Below, piece by piece: positions 23,537 to 32,576 of a stretch of DNA of 64,000 nt. The notes under the pieces were generated by a model that worked only from the letters and a program-made list of their open reading frames with translations, had not been told where the DNA came from and did not search any database. A program made the position numbers and the translations under genes. Numbering within the stretch: position 1 is the first letter of the stretch; every line of letters starts with the position of its first letter. Origin of the DNA: Pelomonas candidula (lineage in GTDB: Bacteria > Pseudomonadota > Gammaproteobacteria > Burkholderiales > Burkholderiaceae_C); the NCBI RefSeq assembly GCF_043555985.1, contig NZ_JBIGIC010000001.1, positions 248,001 to 312,000 of the forward strand, given 5' to 3'.

Positions 23537-25717
23537 TTACTTTGCGGCATCCACGGTGAGCAGCCCCGTGCCGTCGATGCGCACCGGCGCCGACTCGCCG
23601 TTCACGCCGCTCGCCACCAGCCCGCTGAGGCCGATGTTGAGCACCTGGCCGGCCGCCGGCGGCAGTGCGCGCAGCACGACGACGCGGTCGCCGCGCGGCG
23701 GGATCTCGATGGGGTAGCGGCCCGGCGTCGCGCCGGGTGGCGTCTGGGCCGGCACGAGGCGCGTGGCGTCGTATTCCAGATCGCCCTTCACCGACAGGCC
23801 GCTGTCGTTCTTCAGCGCGACGGAGACCGTGCCGCCGGCGGGAATCTGCGGCGTGACGTCGAGCTTGAGCGTGGCCTCCGCGGGCACGGCCGGCGCCGGC
23901 GAGGGCGCCACCGTCGACACGGCACCGACGCCACCGCTGCTCGGCCCCACGCCGACCTTGGCCTCGCGGCGCAGCAGGCTGGAGAAGGCACCGGGGCTGG
24001 CGTCGGTGCCGCTGGCCAGGCGCGTCAGCGACGCGTCGGGCACGGCCAGGTTGCGCACGACGCGCGGCGTGATGAGCAGCACCACCTCGGTCTTGTTGCG
24101 CGTGTCGGTCTGCGTGCCGAACAGCCGGCCCAGCACCGGCAGGCGCGACAGGCCCGGGATGCCGGACGCGGCCTTGCGGTCCTCGTCGTTGATGAGGCCG
24201 GCCAGCACCTGCGTCTCGCCGTCGGCCAGGCGCAGCACGGTGGAGGTGTTGCGCGTGCCGATCACGTAGGCCGTCGTGCCGCCGGGGCCGGTGGCCTGGC
24301 TGACGACGTTGCTGACCTCCAGGCCGATCTTGATGACGACGTCGTTGTCGAGCTGGATGGAGGGCTCGACGTCGAGCTTCAGGCCGATGTCCTGGTAGCT
24401 GACCGACGCGGCCACCGACGTGGAGCCGGTGAAGTTGGTCGTCGTCGTGAAGATGGGCAGCTTCTGGCCGATGTGGACCTTGGCCTTGTCGTGGTTGCGC
24501 ACGCGGATCTTGGGGTTGGCCAGCGTCTTGGAGTCGCCTCCGGTGCCCAGCAGCGTCGCGACGACGGCGGGGTTGGCCACGGCCGCGCGGAACTGGCCGC
24601 GCTGGTTCAGGAAGACCTGGCCCGAAGCGAGGGTCGTGCCGTCGGCCGACGGCAGGCCGTAGCTGATGGTGTCGGGCCACTTCAGACCCAGCGCGTCGAC
24701 CTGGTCGGAGGCCAGCTCCATGACCTCCACCTCCAGCATGACCTCGGGCTCGGGCAGGTCCACGGACGCGATGAGCTTCTCCACCAGCCGCACGACCTCG
24801 GGCGTGTCACGCACGACGAGCAGGTTGAGGCGCTCGTCGATGTACACGTCGCGCACCTTGGCGATGGTGCGCACCATGGCCTGCACCTGCTTCACGTCGG
24901 CGTTCGTCAGGTAGAGCGTGCGGGTGATGAGCTCCTGGTGCTCGCGCTGCTTGGCCGGCGTGTTCGGGAAGACCAGCACCGAACTCTCGTTGAGCAGCTT
25001 GCGGTCCAGCTGCTGCGTGCCGAGGATGACGCGCATGGCCTCGTCCAGCGTCACGCCGCGCAGGAAGACGGTCACGCGGGCGTCGGCTCGCACGTCCTTG
25101 TCGAACACGAAGTTGACGCCGCTGCTGCGCGCCAGCGCCTCGAAGACCTGGCGCAGCGGCGCGTCGCGGAACTCCAGCGTCACGGGCTTCTGGAAGTTCG
25201 GGCCCAGCTCGCCCACGGCCGACTCCAGCGGCCGGGCCTGGGCGACCTGGCTGGCCAGCAGCCGCGCGCCGGGGTGCTGGGGCGACTCGGCCAGGATCTC
25301 GCGCGCCACCGCTTCGGCGCGCTCAAGCCGCCCCTCCTTCAACGCGGTACGGCCGATGACCAGCTGCGCCTCGTGGCGGCGGCCGCGGTCGATGTCCACC
25401 GTCAGCGCGGCCAGGCGCGGGTGCTTGGCATCGGCCAGCGCCAGCTGGCTCAGCAACGCCTGGGCCTCGTCCCAGCGGCCGGCGCCGCGCAGCGCCTCGA
25501 TCTGCAGGATGAGTCGCTGCGTGGCCTGCTCGCGCGCCCGCGCCTGGGCGACGCGCAGCTGAGGGTCATTCGGGTCCTTGGCGAGCGCGTCGTCCAGCAC
25601 GCGCAGCGCGGCGGGCCACTGGTTGCTGCGGCCGAGGTCTTCGGCTTCGCGCAGCGCCGGGTTGGCGCAGGCCGTCAGCATTGCGGCGCTGACGAGGAGG
25701 AGCAGGAGCTGCTTCAT
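23537..25717 (-). CDS. gspD: secretin (GspD/MshL-like) with C-terminal cohesin-like domain
   Basis: The 726 aa outer-membrane secretin is a lipoprotein (MKQLLLLLVSAAMLTAC). Residues 20-160 form helical TPR-like repeats. An STN-type domain follows (VTLEFRDAPLRQVFEALARS), then N-domains with VYIDERLNLLVVRDTPEVV, and the secretin barrel with VEVMELASDQVDALGL, ETQVLAGLINDED and the VVLLITPRVVRNL end. After that comes a linker rich in Ser/Ala/Pro and about 110 residues (TLKLDVTPQIPAGG to the end) that look like a cohesin/immunoglobulin-type beta domain. Multimers should form the exit gate. ATG 25717 overlaps the previous gene as ATGA. A TPR at the front and a cohesin-like tail are unlike classical GspD. 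Confidence 0.9.
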   Translation of the reverse strand: MKQLLLLLVSAAMLTACANPALREAEDLGRSNQWPAALRVLDDALAKDPNDPQLRVAQARAREQATQRLILQIEALRGAGRWDEAQALLSQLALADAKHPRLAALTVDIDRGRRHEAQLVIGRTALKEGRLERAEAVAREILAESPQHPGARLLASQVAQARPLESAVGELGPNFQKPVTLEFRDAPLRQVFEALARSSGVNFVFDKDVRADARVTVFLRGVTLDEAMRVILGTQQLDRKLLNESSVLVFPNTPAKQREHQELITRTLYLTNADVKQVQAMVRTIAKVRDVYIDERLNLLVVRDTPEVVRLVEKLIASVDLPEPEVMLEVEVMELASDQVDALGLKWPDTISYGLPSADGTTLASGQVFLNQRGQFRAAVANPAVVATLLGTGGDSKTLANPKIRVRNHDKAKVHIGQKLPIFTTTTNFTGSTSVAASVSYQDIGLKLDVEPSIQLDNDVVIKIGLEVSNVVSQATGPGGTTAYVIGTRNTSTVLRLADGETQVLAGLINDEDRKAASGIPGLSRLPVLGRLFGTQTDTRNKTEVVLLITPRVVRNLAVPDASLTRLASGTDASPGAFSSLLRREAKVGVGPSSGGVGAVSTVAPSPAPAVPAEATLKLDVTPQIPAGGTVSVALKNDSGLSVKGDLEYDATRLVPAQTPPGATPGRYPIEIPPRGDRVVVLRALPPAAGQVLNIGLSGLVASGVNGESAPVRIDGTGLLTVDAAK

Positions 25718-26229
25718 GGCACAGCCTTGAAAACGATGTTCTGGGGAAGCTTGGCCGGCAGCCAGGTCAGGCTGATGCCGCTGGTCGATACCTGCTCGAC
25801 GCGCCACTGGCCGTCGATGACATCGCCGCGCCTGACGCTGAGCGCCTTGTTCGGGCCGGCCAGCAGCGCGACCTCGACGGCCTGGGCGCCGTCGCCTTCG
25901 ACGACGCGGCCGATCATCTGGTAGGGCAGCGGCGGCGCCATCGGCGGCGGCGGGGCGGCAACCACGGGCGGCGGCGCGGGCGGCGGCGGTGGGGGCGGTG
26001 GCGGTTGCCACGCGGAGAGCTGGGCCGGGCCGGCCTCGGCCCAGGGCTGACGTTCGTCGGCGGCCACCACGGGCTTGGGCGCCTCAGGCGCCGACGCGGC
26101 AGGCTTGCGCGTGGGCAGCGCCGCAACGGCAGGGGCCGCCGCGTCTTCCTCGGGCCGCGTGGCGACCCAGGCCGTCGCCGCCAGCGTCACGGCCAGCGCG
26201 CCCCCCAACGCCAACTGACGCGACTTCAT
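25714..26229 (-). CDS. GspC/PilP/MshK-like inner-membrane connector
   Basis: The 171 aa protein has one N-terminal membrane helix (LALGGALAVTLAATAWVA), a long Pro/Ala linker with nine consecutive prolines near residue 76, and a small beta domain (MIGRVVEGDGAQAVEVALL...SVRRGDVIDGQWRVEQVSTSGISLTWL). That domain resembles the HR/PilP domain binding secretin N-domains. It fits the link between inner membrane and secretin. It starts at ATG 26229, overlapping the GspM-like gene, and overlaps gspD by 4 nt. Sequence similarity is low, so the call rests on layout and position. Confidence 0.7.
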   Translation of the reverse strand: MKSRQLALGGALAVTLAATAWVATRPEEDAAAPAVAALPTRKPAASAPEAPKPVVAADERQPWAEAGPAQLSAWQPPPPPPPPPAPPPVVAAPPPPMAPPLPYQMIGRVVEGDGAQAVEVALLAGPNKALSVRRGDVIDGQWRVEQVSTSGISLTWLPAKLPQNIVFKAVP

Positions 26230-26726
26230 GGCGCCCTCCCGTGCAGCGACCACTGCAGCTCGGCGTCCACGTCGGTGCTCATCGGGCTGACGCGGCGCAG
26301 CTTGATCGAGTCCAGGCTGAGCGCCGGGTCGTGCGCCAGCGCGGCGGAGATGAGGCGGCGCACCTGCGCGTAGCTGCCGGTGACGGGCATCGTCACGCGC
26401 AGCCGCTCCAGGCCCTCGGTGGTGGACAGGCGGTGCTCGGTGCGCGCACCGTTGAGTTCGAGGCGGATGCTCAGCTCCAGCAGGTCGGCCAGGCGCTGCT
26501 GGCGTTCGCCCGCGGCCGGCAGCGCGGCCTGCCACTGCTGCACGCTGACGGGCGCCACCGTCGCGGTCGCAGGCCGGGCCTTGGCACGCAGCGCGTGGGC
26601 CTCGGCCTGCAGCGCGGCCGCCTGCGCGTCCCAGCGCTGGCCCAGCACGATGGCGACCGCGGCCAGCACCAGCGCGGCCACGCCGGCGAGGCCGGGCCAG
26701 CCGAGCGACTTGACGAGGCGATGCAT
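26226..26726 (-). CDS. GspM/PilO/MshJ-like assembly protein
   Basis: The 166 aa bitopic protein has a short cytoplasmic N-terminus, one membrane helix (GLAGVAALVLAAVAIVLG), a coiled coil (WDAQAAALQAEAHALRAKA) and a ferredoxin-like periplasmic domain (RLRVTMPVTGSYAQVRRLI). This is the GspM/PilO design. ATG 26726 has GGAGG at 6 nt and forms TGATG with the previous stop. With the GspL-like and GspC-like genes it builds the inner-membrane platform. Confidence 0.75.
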   Translation of the reverse strand: MHRLVKSLGWPGLAGVAALVLAAVAIVLGQRWDAQAAALQAEAHALRAKARPATATVAPVSVQQWQAALPAAGERQQRLADLLELSIRLELNGARTEHRLSTTEGLERLRVTMPVTGSYAQVRRLISAALAHDPALSLDSIKLRRVSPMSTDVDAELQWSLHGRAP

Positions 26727-27862
26727 CACGAGCCTCCTCCCGTCGGAACGCGGGCGTTGATCTCGAAGCGCTGGCCCACGAGGCCGGTCTCGGCGGCCGA
26801 GAAGCGCGACAGCACGACCTGGCGCCAGCCCGGCGTCGTACCCAGCTGCTCGGCCAGCTGCAGCGCCAGCAACTTGTCGGGCGTCAGCCCTTCCAGCCGC
26901 AGTTCGCCGCGGCCGGCGCTGGCGTCCAGGCCCAGCCAGGCGATGGACTTGGCGTCGGCACCGGCGGTCTCGACCCGCGTCAGCAGCGGCTCCCAGGGCA
27001 TGGCCAGCAAGGCCCGGGCCTCAAAGGCCGCGCGGTTCTCGGCGGGCTCGGCGCGGCGCGCGGCGGCCGGCTTCGGCGCGGCGGCCGGGCGCAACGCGGC
27101 GACGCGGTCACGCGCGGCCTGCGCGACGTCCAGCGCGCGGTGGCTCTCGACGGCGCTCCACGCGGCCGTGGCCAGCACCAGCGCGCCGGTCGCGGCCAGC
27201 GGCCAGGCGATGGGCGAGCGAGCGGAGCGCGGCAGGAAATCGGGCTGCGGTGTGACGGGGCCAGGCTGCGGAAGGAAGTCGCTGTCGGGCGTGCCGACGG
27301 CCAGCGGTGCGTCGCCGCCCAGTTCGGCCAGCGTGTTGATGCGGCGCGACTGCAGGCCCGTCACGCGGCCGTGGTCCAGCGTGACGATGACCGCCACGTC
27401 GCCTTCATGCCAGACCGCCCTGCCGGAGCCCGCGCGCGCGGCGGCCGGCAGCGACGCCAGCCACGCCGCCCAGGCCGGGCGCACGGCGGCGATGCGCACC
27501 TGCGCGGCGTCCGCCTGCGCGCGCAGCGCGGCCAGGTCCAGCCCGTGCAGGGCCGACGCACCGCAGGCCTCGCCCTGCTGCCACGGCGCGATCGCGAAGC
27601 GCTGTGCGCTGGCGCCGAAGTAGTGGGCGAACTGCTGCTGCGCGTAGGCCTGCACGGCGTCCAGGTCGGCCAGCGGCAGGCCGGGCTCGGCGACCAGCTC
27701 GTGCAGCGCGCGGGCCGAGACGATGACCTCGACGGCCGTGCCGGGCATGTCGCGGCACCAGGCGGTGAACTCGTCGCCGCCGGGCGTGACGAACACGCGC
27801 CGCGGCTTGGCGAGGCGCGCGTTCAGCTGCCGGCGCAGGCGCTGAGCCAACGAATCACTCAT
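26726..27862 (-). CDS. GspL/MshI-like (PilM-PilN-type) platform protein
   Basis: The 378 aa protein has a soluble N-terminal part (about 1-215) of the actin-like GspL/PilM sort, then a membrane helix (SPIAWPLAATGALVLATAAW), a coiled coil (ESHRALDVAQAARDRVAAL) and a ferredoxin-like domain (IAWLGLDASAGRGELRLEGLT). GspL recruits the GspE ATPase to the membrane. ATG 27862 gives an 8 nt overlap with gspE; a GTG four codons upstream is also open. Order and topology, rather than motifs, support the call. Confidence 0.72.
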   Translation of the reverse strand: MSDSLAQRLRRQLNARLAKPRRVFVTPGGDEFTAWCRDMPGTAVEVIVSARALHELVAEPGLPLADLDAVQAYAQQQFAHYFGASAQRFAIAPWQQGEACGASALHGLDLAALRAQADAAQVRIAAVRPAWAAWLASLPAAARAGSGRAVWHEGDVAVIVTLDHGRVTGLQSRRINTLAELGGDAPLAVGTPDSDFLPQPGPVTPQPDFLPRSARSPIAWPLAATGALVLATAAWSAVESHRALDVAQAARDRVAALRPAAAPKPAAARRAEPAENRAAFEARALLAMPWEPLLTRVETAGADAKSIAWLGLDASAGRGELRLEGLTPDKLLALQLAEQLGTTPGWRQVVLSRFSAAETGLVGQRFEINARVPTGGGS

Positions 27863-29366
27863 CGAGCGTGACACGTTCCAGCTCCTCGAATGTGGTGTCG
27901 CCGCGGCAGACGGCGGCCAGCGCCATCTCGCGCAACGACTTCATGCCGCGCGCCTTGGCCGCGGCCTTGATCTCGGACATCGGCGCCCGTGCCGCGATCA
28001 GGTCACGCAGGCCGTCGTCGAGCTTGAGCAACTCGGCCACCGCGCGCCGGCCCTTGTAGCCGGTGCCGCGGCAGTGGCCGCAGCCCTCGCCCTTCATGAA
28101 CCGGCCCTCGGCGACACCATGCCGGGCGAGTGTGGCGGCGTCCGGCGCGAACGGCTTGGCGCAGTGCTTGCACGTCAGCCGCACAAGCCGCTGCGCCAGC
28201 ACCGCGTTCAGCGCGGAGACGACGTTGTAGAGGTCCAGCCCCATGTGCATGAAGCGGCCGATGACGTCGAACGCGTTGTTCGCGTGCACGGTGCTGAAGA
28301 CGAGGTGACCCGTCAGCGCGGCTTGCACCGCGATCTGCGCGGTCTCGGCGTCGCGGATCTCGCCGACCATGACGCGGTCGGGGTCGTGGCGCAGGATGGA
28401 GCGCAGGCCGCGCGAGAAGGTCAGGCCCTTCTTCTCGTTGACGGGAATCTGCACGACGCCGCTGAGCTGGTACTCGACCGGGTCTTCGATGGTGATGATC
28501 TTGTCGGCGCCGGTGTGGATCTCGGCCAGCGTCGCGTACAGCGTCGTCGTCTTGCCGGAACCGGTCGGGCCGGTGACAAGCAGCATGCCGTGCGGCTGGC
28601 GTGCCTGGTGGCGGATGGCGGCGCGCTCCTCGTCGTCGAAGCCCAGCGCGTCCAGCGTCAGCGTGCCGGCACGGGCGATGGCGGCGCGGTCGAGGATGCG
28701 GATCACCGCGTCCTCGCCGAACACGCTGGGCATCACGCTGAGGCGGAAGTCGATCTCGCGGCCCTGCACGCGCAGCTTGAAGCGGCCGTCCTGCGGCAGC
28801 CGGCGCTCGCCGATGTCCAGCTCGGCCATGACCTTGAGGCGCGACACCAGCTGCTCGGCGACCTGCGGGCTCTCGACCTGGCGCACCAGGGCCATGACGC
28901 CGTCGACGCGGAAGCGGATCACCGCGCCGCGCGCCGTGCATTCGATGTGGATGTCGGAGGCCGTGTCCTGCAGCGCGTCGTAGATCGTCGCGTTCAGCAG
29001 CCGCACGACGGGGCTGGCCTGCTCGCTGAGCGCGAGCGCGGACAACTCCTCGGTGTGGTCCTCGACGGCGGTCAGCGCTTCTTCGACGTCGGACAGCGCG
29101 CGGAAGTCCGCCTCGCCGGCACCGAGGAAATGCGTCACCGCCTCGGCCGACGCGCGTTGCCAGCCCACCGGCGCATTGAGCCGCGACTCGACGCTCTGCA
29201 GCAGCATCGCGTCCTCGTCGCGCTCGGCCAGCAGCACGCGTTTGTCGTTGGCGCCGACGGCCAGCACGGCGCGCCAGCGCTGCGCCTGGGCCTGCGGCCA
29301 TTGCTCGAAGTCGAGGTGCCAGGGGCCTTGCTCGGCCGGCAGCCAGTCATTCAGCGACGTGCTCAT
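27855..29366 (-). CDS. gspE: type II secretion ATPase GspE
   Basis: The 503 aa hexameric ATPase drives pseudopilus assembly. Walker A is GPTGSGKTTTLYATL near residue 255; the Asp box is IEDPVEYQL; Walker B is DRVMVGEIRDAET; the His box is TGHLVFSTVHANNA. The Zn site is two CxxC pairs (CKHC and CGHC) near residues 410-445. The N-terminal domain (1-110) is atypical and poorly conserved. ATG 29366 overlaps the gspF stop as ATGA. Overlap with gspL suits their known contact. Confidence 0.95.
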   Translation of the reverse strand: MSTSLNDWLPAEQGPWHLDFEQWPQAQAQRWRAVLAVGANDKRVLLAERDEDAMLLQSVESRLNAPVGWQRASAEAVTHFLGAGEADFRALSDVEEALTAVEDHTEELSALALSEQASPVVRLLNATIYDALQDTASDIHIECTARGAVIRFRVDGVMALVRQVESPQVAEQLVSRLKVMAELDIGERRLPQDGRFKLRVQGREIDFRLSVMPSVFGEDAVIRILDRAAIARAGTLTLDALGFDDEERAAIRHQARQPHGMLLVTGPTGSGKTTTLYATLAEIHTGADKIITIEDPVEYQLSGVVQIPVNEKKGLTFSRGLRSILRHDPDRVMVGEIRDAETAQIAVQAALTGHLVFSTVHANNAFDVIGRFMHMGLDLYNVVSALNAVLAQRLVRLTCKHCAKPFAPDAATLARHGVAEGRFMKGEGCGHCRGTGYKGRRAVAELLKLDDGLRDLIAARAPMSEIKAAAKARGMKSLREMALAAVCRGDTTFEELERVTLDE

Positions 29367-30556
29367 TGCACCTGCTCCACCAGCTGAAAAATCGGCAGGT
29401 ACATCAACACGATGATGCCGCCGATCAGCACGCCCATGATGAGCATCAGCGCCGGGTTCACGAGGCGCGACAGCAGGTCGGTCAGCCGCGCGGCCTCCTC
29501 GTCGTGGAAGGCGGCGGCGCGCTCCAGCATCGTCGCGACCTCGCCGCTGCGCTCGCCCACGCGCAGCATGCGGCGTGCGACCGGCGTGGCCAGGTCCTGT
29601 GCATCGAACGCGGCGGACAGCCGCTCGCCGCGCTCGATCTGCGCGGCGGCGGCCTGCACGGCGGCGCGCCACGGCGCGGCCACCACGTCCACGACGATCT
29701 TCAACGCCGCCAACGCCGGCACGCCCGAGGCCAGCAGCATGGCCAGCGATCGGTACAGCCGCGCCAGCGCCAGCACGCGCAGCCGCGGGCCCAGGCCCGG
29801 CAGCGTCCACAGCGCGGCCTGCAGGCGCAGCCGCACGGCCGGCTGGCGCAGCAGCGCGAAGATGGCGAAGCCCACGGCCGCAATGCCGCCGATGACGAGG
29901 CCCGGATGCGCACCGGCCGTCTGGCCGAACTCGATGAGCACGCGCGACGCCCACGGCAGGTCGGCGCTGGTCTGCTCCAGGATGCCGGCGAAGCGCGGCA
30001 GCACGTAGAGCAGCAGGAACAGGATGACCGCCGAGCCCACACCCAGCAGCATCAGCGGATAGACCAGCGCCGCGACGAGCCGCGAGCGCAACGCGTCCAC
30101 CCACGCGAGGTAGCGCGCATGCTGAGCCAGCGCGGTGGACAGCTGACCCGTGCGCTCGTTGGCCGCGACGATGGCGCAGATGAGTTCATCGAAGGCCTGC
30201 GGCTGCTGGCGCAGCGCCACGGACAGCGGCTGGCCCTGCTCGATCTGTGCGATGACGCTGTCCAGCGCCGCGCGTACGCCAGGCTGGCCTTCCTTCTCGC
30301 GCAGCGTGTTCAGCGCCTCCAGCAGCGCGATGCCGGCGTCCAGCAGCACGGCAAGTTCCTGGCTGAACAGCTGCAGCGGGAAGCGTGCGTTGCGGCGCCA
30401 GGGCTTCGCGCGCTCGGCCACCGAGACCTCGCGCGCCTCCAGCACATGCTGTGGTGCCACGCCCAGCACCGCGGCGACGGCCGCGCGGTCGGGCGCCTCC
30501 ACGCGCTCGCTGCTGACAGCGCCAGCGCGCAACACGCGCGTATGGAAGATCGCCAT
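29363..30556 (-). CDS. gspF: type II secretion inner-membrane protein GspF
   Basis: The 397 aa protein has two GspF/PilC domains: FSQELAVLLDAGIALLEAL...AIVAANERTGQL (about 65-190) and LARLYRSLAMLLASGVPALAAL...RVGERSGEVATMLERAA (about 265-370). Three membrane helices are visible, the last at the C-terminus (LMLIMGVLIGGIIVLMYLPIF). It is the platform core on which GspE acts. ATG 30556 joins the gspG stop as TGATG; the GTG one codon earlier is less likely. Confidence 0.95.
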   Translation of the reverse strand: MAIFHTRVLRAGAVSSERVEAPDRAAVAAVLGVAPQHVLEAREVSVAERAKPWRRNARFPLQLFSQELAVLLDAGIALLEALNTLREKEGQPGVRAALDSVIAQIEQGQPLSVALRQQPQAFDELICAIVAANERTGQLSTALAQHARYLAWVDALRSRLVAALVYPLMLLGVGSAVILFLLLYVLPRFAGILEQTSADLPWASRVLIEFGQTAGAHPGLVIGGIAAVGFAIFALLRQPAVRLRLQAALWTLPGLGPRLRVLALARLYRSLAMLLASGVPALAALKIVVDVVAAPWRAAVQAAAAQIERGERLSAAFDAQDLATPVARRMLRVGERSGEVATMLERAAAFHDEEAARLTDLLSRLVNPALMLIMGVLIGGIIVLMYLPIFQLVEQVQ

Positions 30557-30978
30557 CACCAGCTGGTGAGGTCGGCGTCCTCACCCTCGCCGCCAGGGCG
30601 ACCATCCTTGCCGAACGACAGCAAGTCGTACTCGCCATGCTCACCCGGCGAGCGGTATTGGTAGTCGTTGCCCCAGGGGTCCTTGGGCACGGCCTTGGAG
30701 AGGTAGGGGCCGGCCCACTTGGGCTCGTCGGCCGGCTTGGTCACCAGCACGGCCAGGCCCTGCTCGGTGCTCGGGTAGCGGCCCACGTCGAGGCGGTACT
30801 GGTCCAGCGACTTCTGCAGCGCGTCGATCTGTGCCTTGGCGGCCTTGACCTCGCTCTTGCCGATCTGGCCGAAGAACTTGGGACCGACATACCCCGCCAG
30901 CAGGCCAATGATGACCATGACGACAAGCAGTTCGAGCAACGTGAAGCCGCGGGCGCGGACAGAGGTACAGCGGAGCAT
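30556..30978 (-). CDS. gspG: major pseudopilin GspG
   Basis: The 140 aa protein has leader MLRCTSVRARG then FTLLELLVVMVIIGLLAG with Glu5. The body contains the GspG signature: ALQKSLDQYRLDVGRYPSTEQGLAVLV, then PKDPWGNDYQYRSPGEHGEYD and FGKDG, with the acidic residues that bind calcium. It is the main subunit of the pseudopilus. The ATG at 30978 was chosen because it gives a normal 11-residue leader; an upstream start at 31056 would give about 37. It begins 99 nt after the TIGR03790-type gene, on the same strand. Confidence 0.94.
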   Translation of the reverse strand: MLRCTSVRARGFTLLELLVVMVIIGLLAGYVGPKFFGQIGKSEVKAAKAQIDALQKSLDQYRLDVGRYPSTEQGLAVLVTKPADEPKWAGPYLSKAVPKDPWGNDYQYRSPGEHGEYDLLSFGKDGRPGGEGEDADLTSW

Positions 30979-31077
30979 GGCGGTGTGGGACGCAGCGGGA
31001 GGGCGACTGTTGAACGCCTTGCCGTGCGCGGCAATCAGGATTTGACCGACCCGCATTCTGAGGGAGCTCTGTGAAGC

Positions 31078-32481
31078 TCAAGCCGACTGGGCCAGCGTGC
31101 AGATGTTTGCCGTGTTATCCGGACACGGGCCTTGCCAGCGGATCTGCACCGCCGCAGCCGGCGGCAGTGGCGAGCGGCCGTCCAGCACCTGGCCACGAAC
31201 GCCAGTGAACGTGGCCAGCGTCGTCCACGCCGTGCCGCCGCTGAGCCGGTACTGCAGCGCGTAAAGGCTGCCGGGCCGCAGCGAGCGCGTCTTGATCCGG
31301 TACTCGCCGTTGACGATGGCGAAGCTGGGCGCGTCGCGGAAGGGCTGCGCCAGCGGCTCGCCGACGAACAGGCCCTGGCCCGGCCACTGCACGGCCTTCC
31401 AGTAGGCCTCGATGGCGGTCCCGCCGCGCCAGTACTGGTCGATCAGCACGGACGCACGCGAGAACTTCTGCTGCAGATTGCAAGGCTCCTCGACCGTGCC
31501 GTAGCTGGCCGTCGCGCCGGCTGTCAGCCAGGTGGTGATGGGCATCTGGCCAGCGCCGCTGGGCAGGACGCCGCCGGTGGAGGTGAGTGAATCCGCCAGC
31601 GCGCCCGGGCGGAACTGCAGCGTCGACAGGTTGTCCACGGCGGTCAGTCCGGTCAGGTAGAACAACACGTTGGTCTTGCCGGACAGCGAGTTGCCGGCCG
31701 CCGCGCCAGCGCTGTTGTCCACGTAGTTCAACTGAAGCGCGCTGCCCCAGGCGGCGGGCAGGCCCTGGAAGTCGGCCCAGCGCACACTGCGGCTGGCGTC
31801 AGTCGTGCGCACCAGCCAGCCGTCGCCGGCCGGCAACGTCGCGTCGGCGGCCGCGCCGCGGGCGATCAGCGCGTTGGCGGCGTCCAACGTCGTCGCACCC
31901 AGCAGCATGGACGGGCGCAACTGCAGGTCGGTCTGCGGGCGGCGAGATTCGCTGTCGTACAGCGGCGACGCCGCCGTGGTCGCGCAGGTGTTCGTCGTGG
32001 GCGTGCTATTGCAGTAGCGAGTGTCATAGCCCAGAGCCATCGCACTCGTGATGCCCATCGTGCAGACCCCGGTCACGCGGCTCGGCGCGGCCCAGGTCAG
32101 CAGCGTGGCCTGGATACCTGCCGGAAATTTCGCCTCGATGTCAGATTTAAGCAACGAAAAATCGGCTGCCGAAATCGACGCGCTGGCGGTGTTGACCTTG
32201 ACCCGGATGAGGTTGGCCGCGGGCACTTTGCGGGCCGCCACGTAGGCCGCGCCGGCAGCCTCGCTGAGCGGGTCACCATCGGCCACGACCACCGCCAGAT
32301 CGGCCGCCGCGAGGCCACTGGCGGGCAGCGTCAACGTGAGCGTCTGCCCTATGCCAGAGCCCCCGGAATCGCCGCTGGAACTGGTCCCGCTGGAGCTGCT
32401 GGCGCCCCCGCCGCCGCCGCCGCCGCACGCGGCCATAAAAGTGACGAGCAACAGGGGGAACAGAGGGCGCAGGCGTCGCAT
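31078..32481 (-). CDS. TIGR03790-type lipoprotein
   Basis: The 467 aa protein starts MRRLRPLFPLLLVTFMAAC, a lipoprotein signal (Cys19), followed by a Gly run and a Ser/Gly linker. Segments ADLAVVVADGDPLSEAAGAAYVAARKVPAANLIRVKV, LLTWAAPSRVTGVCTMGITSAMALG and SGKTNVLFYLTG are of the TIGR03790 kind (quoted in parts: DGDPLSEAAGAAYVAARKVP; LLTWAAPSRV). From memory, that family is found only in species with exosortase; its function is unknown. ATG 32481 has GGAG at about 10 nt; ATG 32490 is too close to that site. It is directly upstream of gspG. Confidence 0.8.
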   Translation of the reverse strand: MRRLRPLFPLLLVTFMAACGGGGGGGASSSSGTSSSGDSGGSGIGQTLTLTLPASGLAAADLAVVVADGDPLSEAAGAAYVAARKVPAANLIRVKVNTASASISAADFSLLKSDIEAKFPAGIQATLLTWAAPSRVTGVCTMGITSAMALGYDTRYCNSTPTTNTCATTAASPLYDSESRRPQTDLQLRPSMLLGATTLDAANALIARGAAADATLPAGDGWLVRTTDASRSVRWADFQGLPAAWGSALQLNYVDNSAGAAAGNSLSGKTNVLFYLTGLTAVDNLSTLQFRPGALADSLTSTGGVLPSGAGQMPITTWLTAGATASYGTVEEPCNLQQKFSRASVLIDQYWRGGTAIEAYWKAVQWPGQGLFVGEPLAQPFRDAPSFAIVNGEYRIKTRSLRPGSLYALQYRLSGGTAWTTLATFTGVRGQVLDGRSPLPPAAAVQIRWQGPCPDNTANICTLAQSA

Positions 32482-32576
32482 GGGCGACATTCTCCAGGGG
32501 CTGAGAAACCGGTTTTGCGCACAGTTTTGGGGCAAACAACACCTTCGCGCTGCGCGAACCCGGGCTTACCCCAGTG

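Noticed and set aside
22910..25924. A 1004-codon plus-strand frame across the secretin gene
   Set aside because: Antisense shadow; amino acid make-up is typical of reversed high-GC coding DNA.
30979..31056. Upstream start for gspG
   Set aside because: It would give a leader of about 37 residues; the ATG at 30978 gives a normal 11-residue leader.
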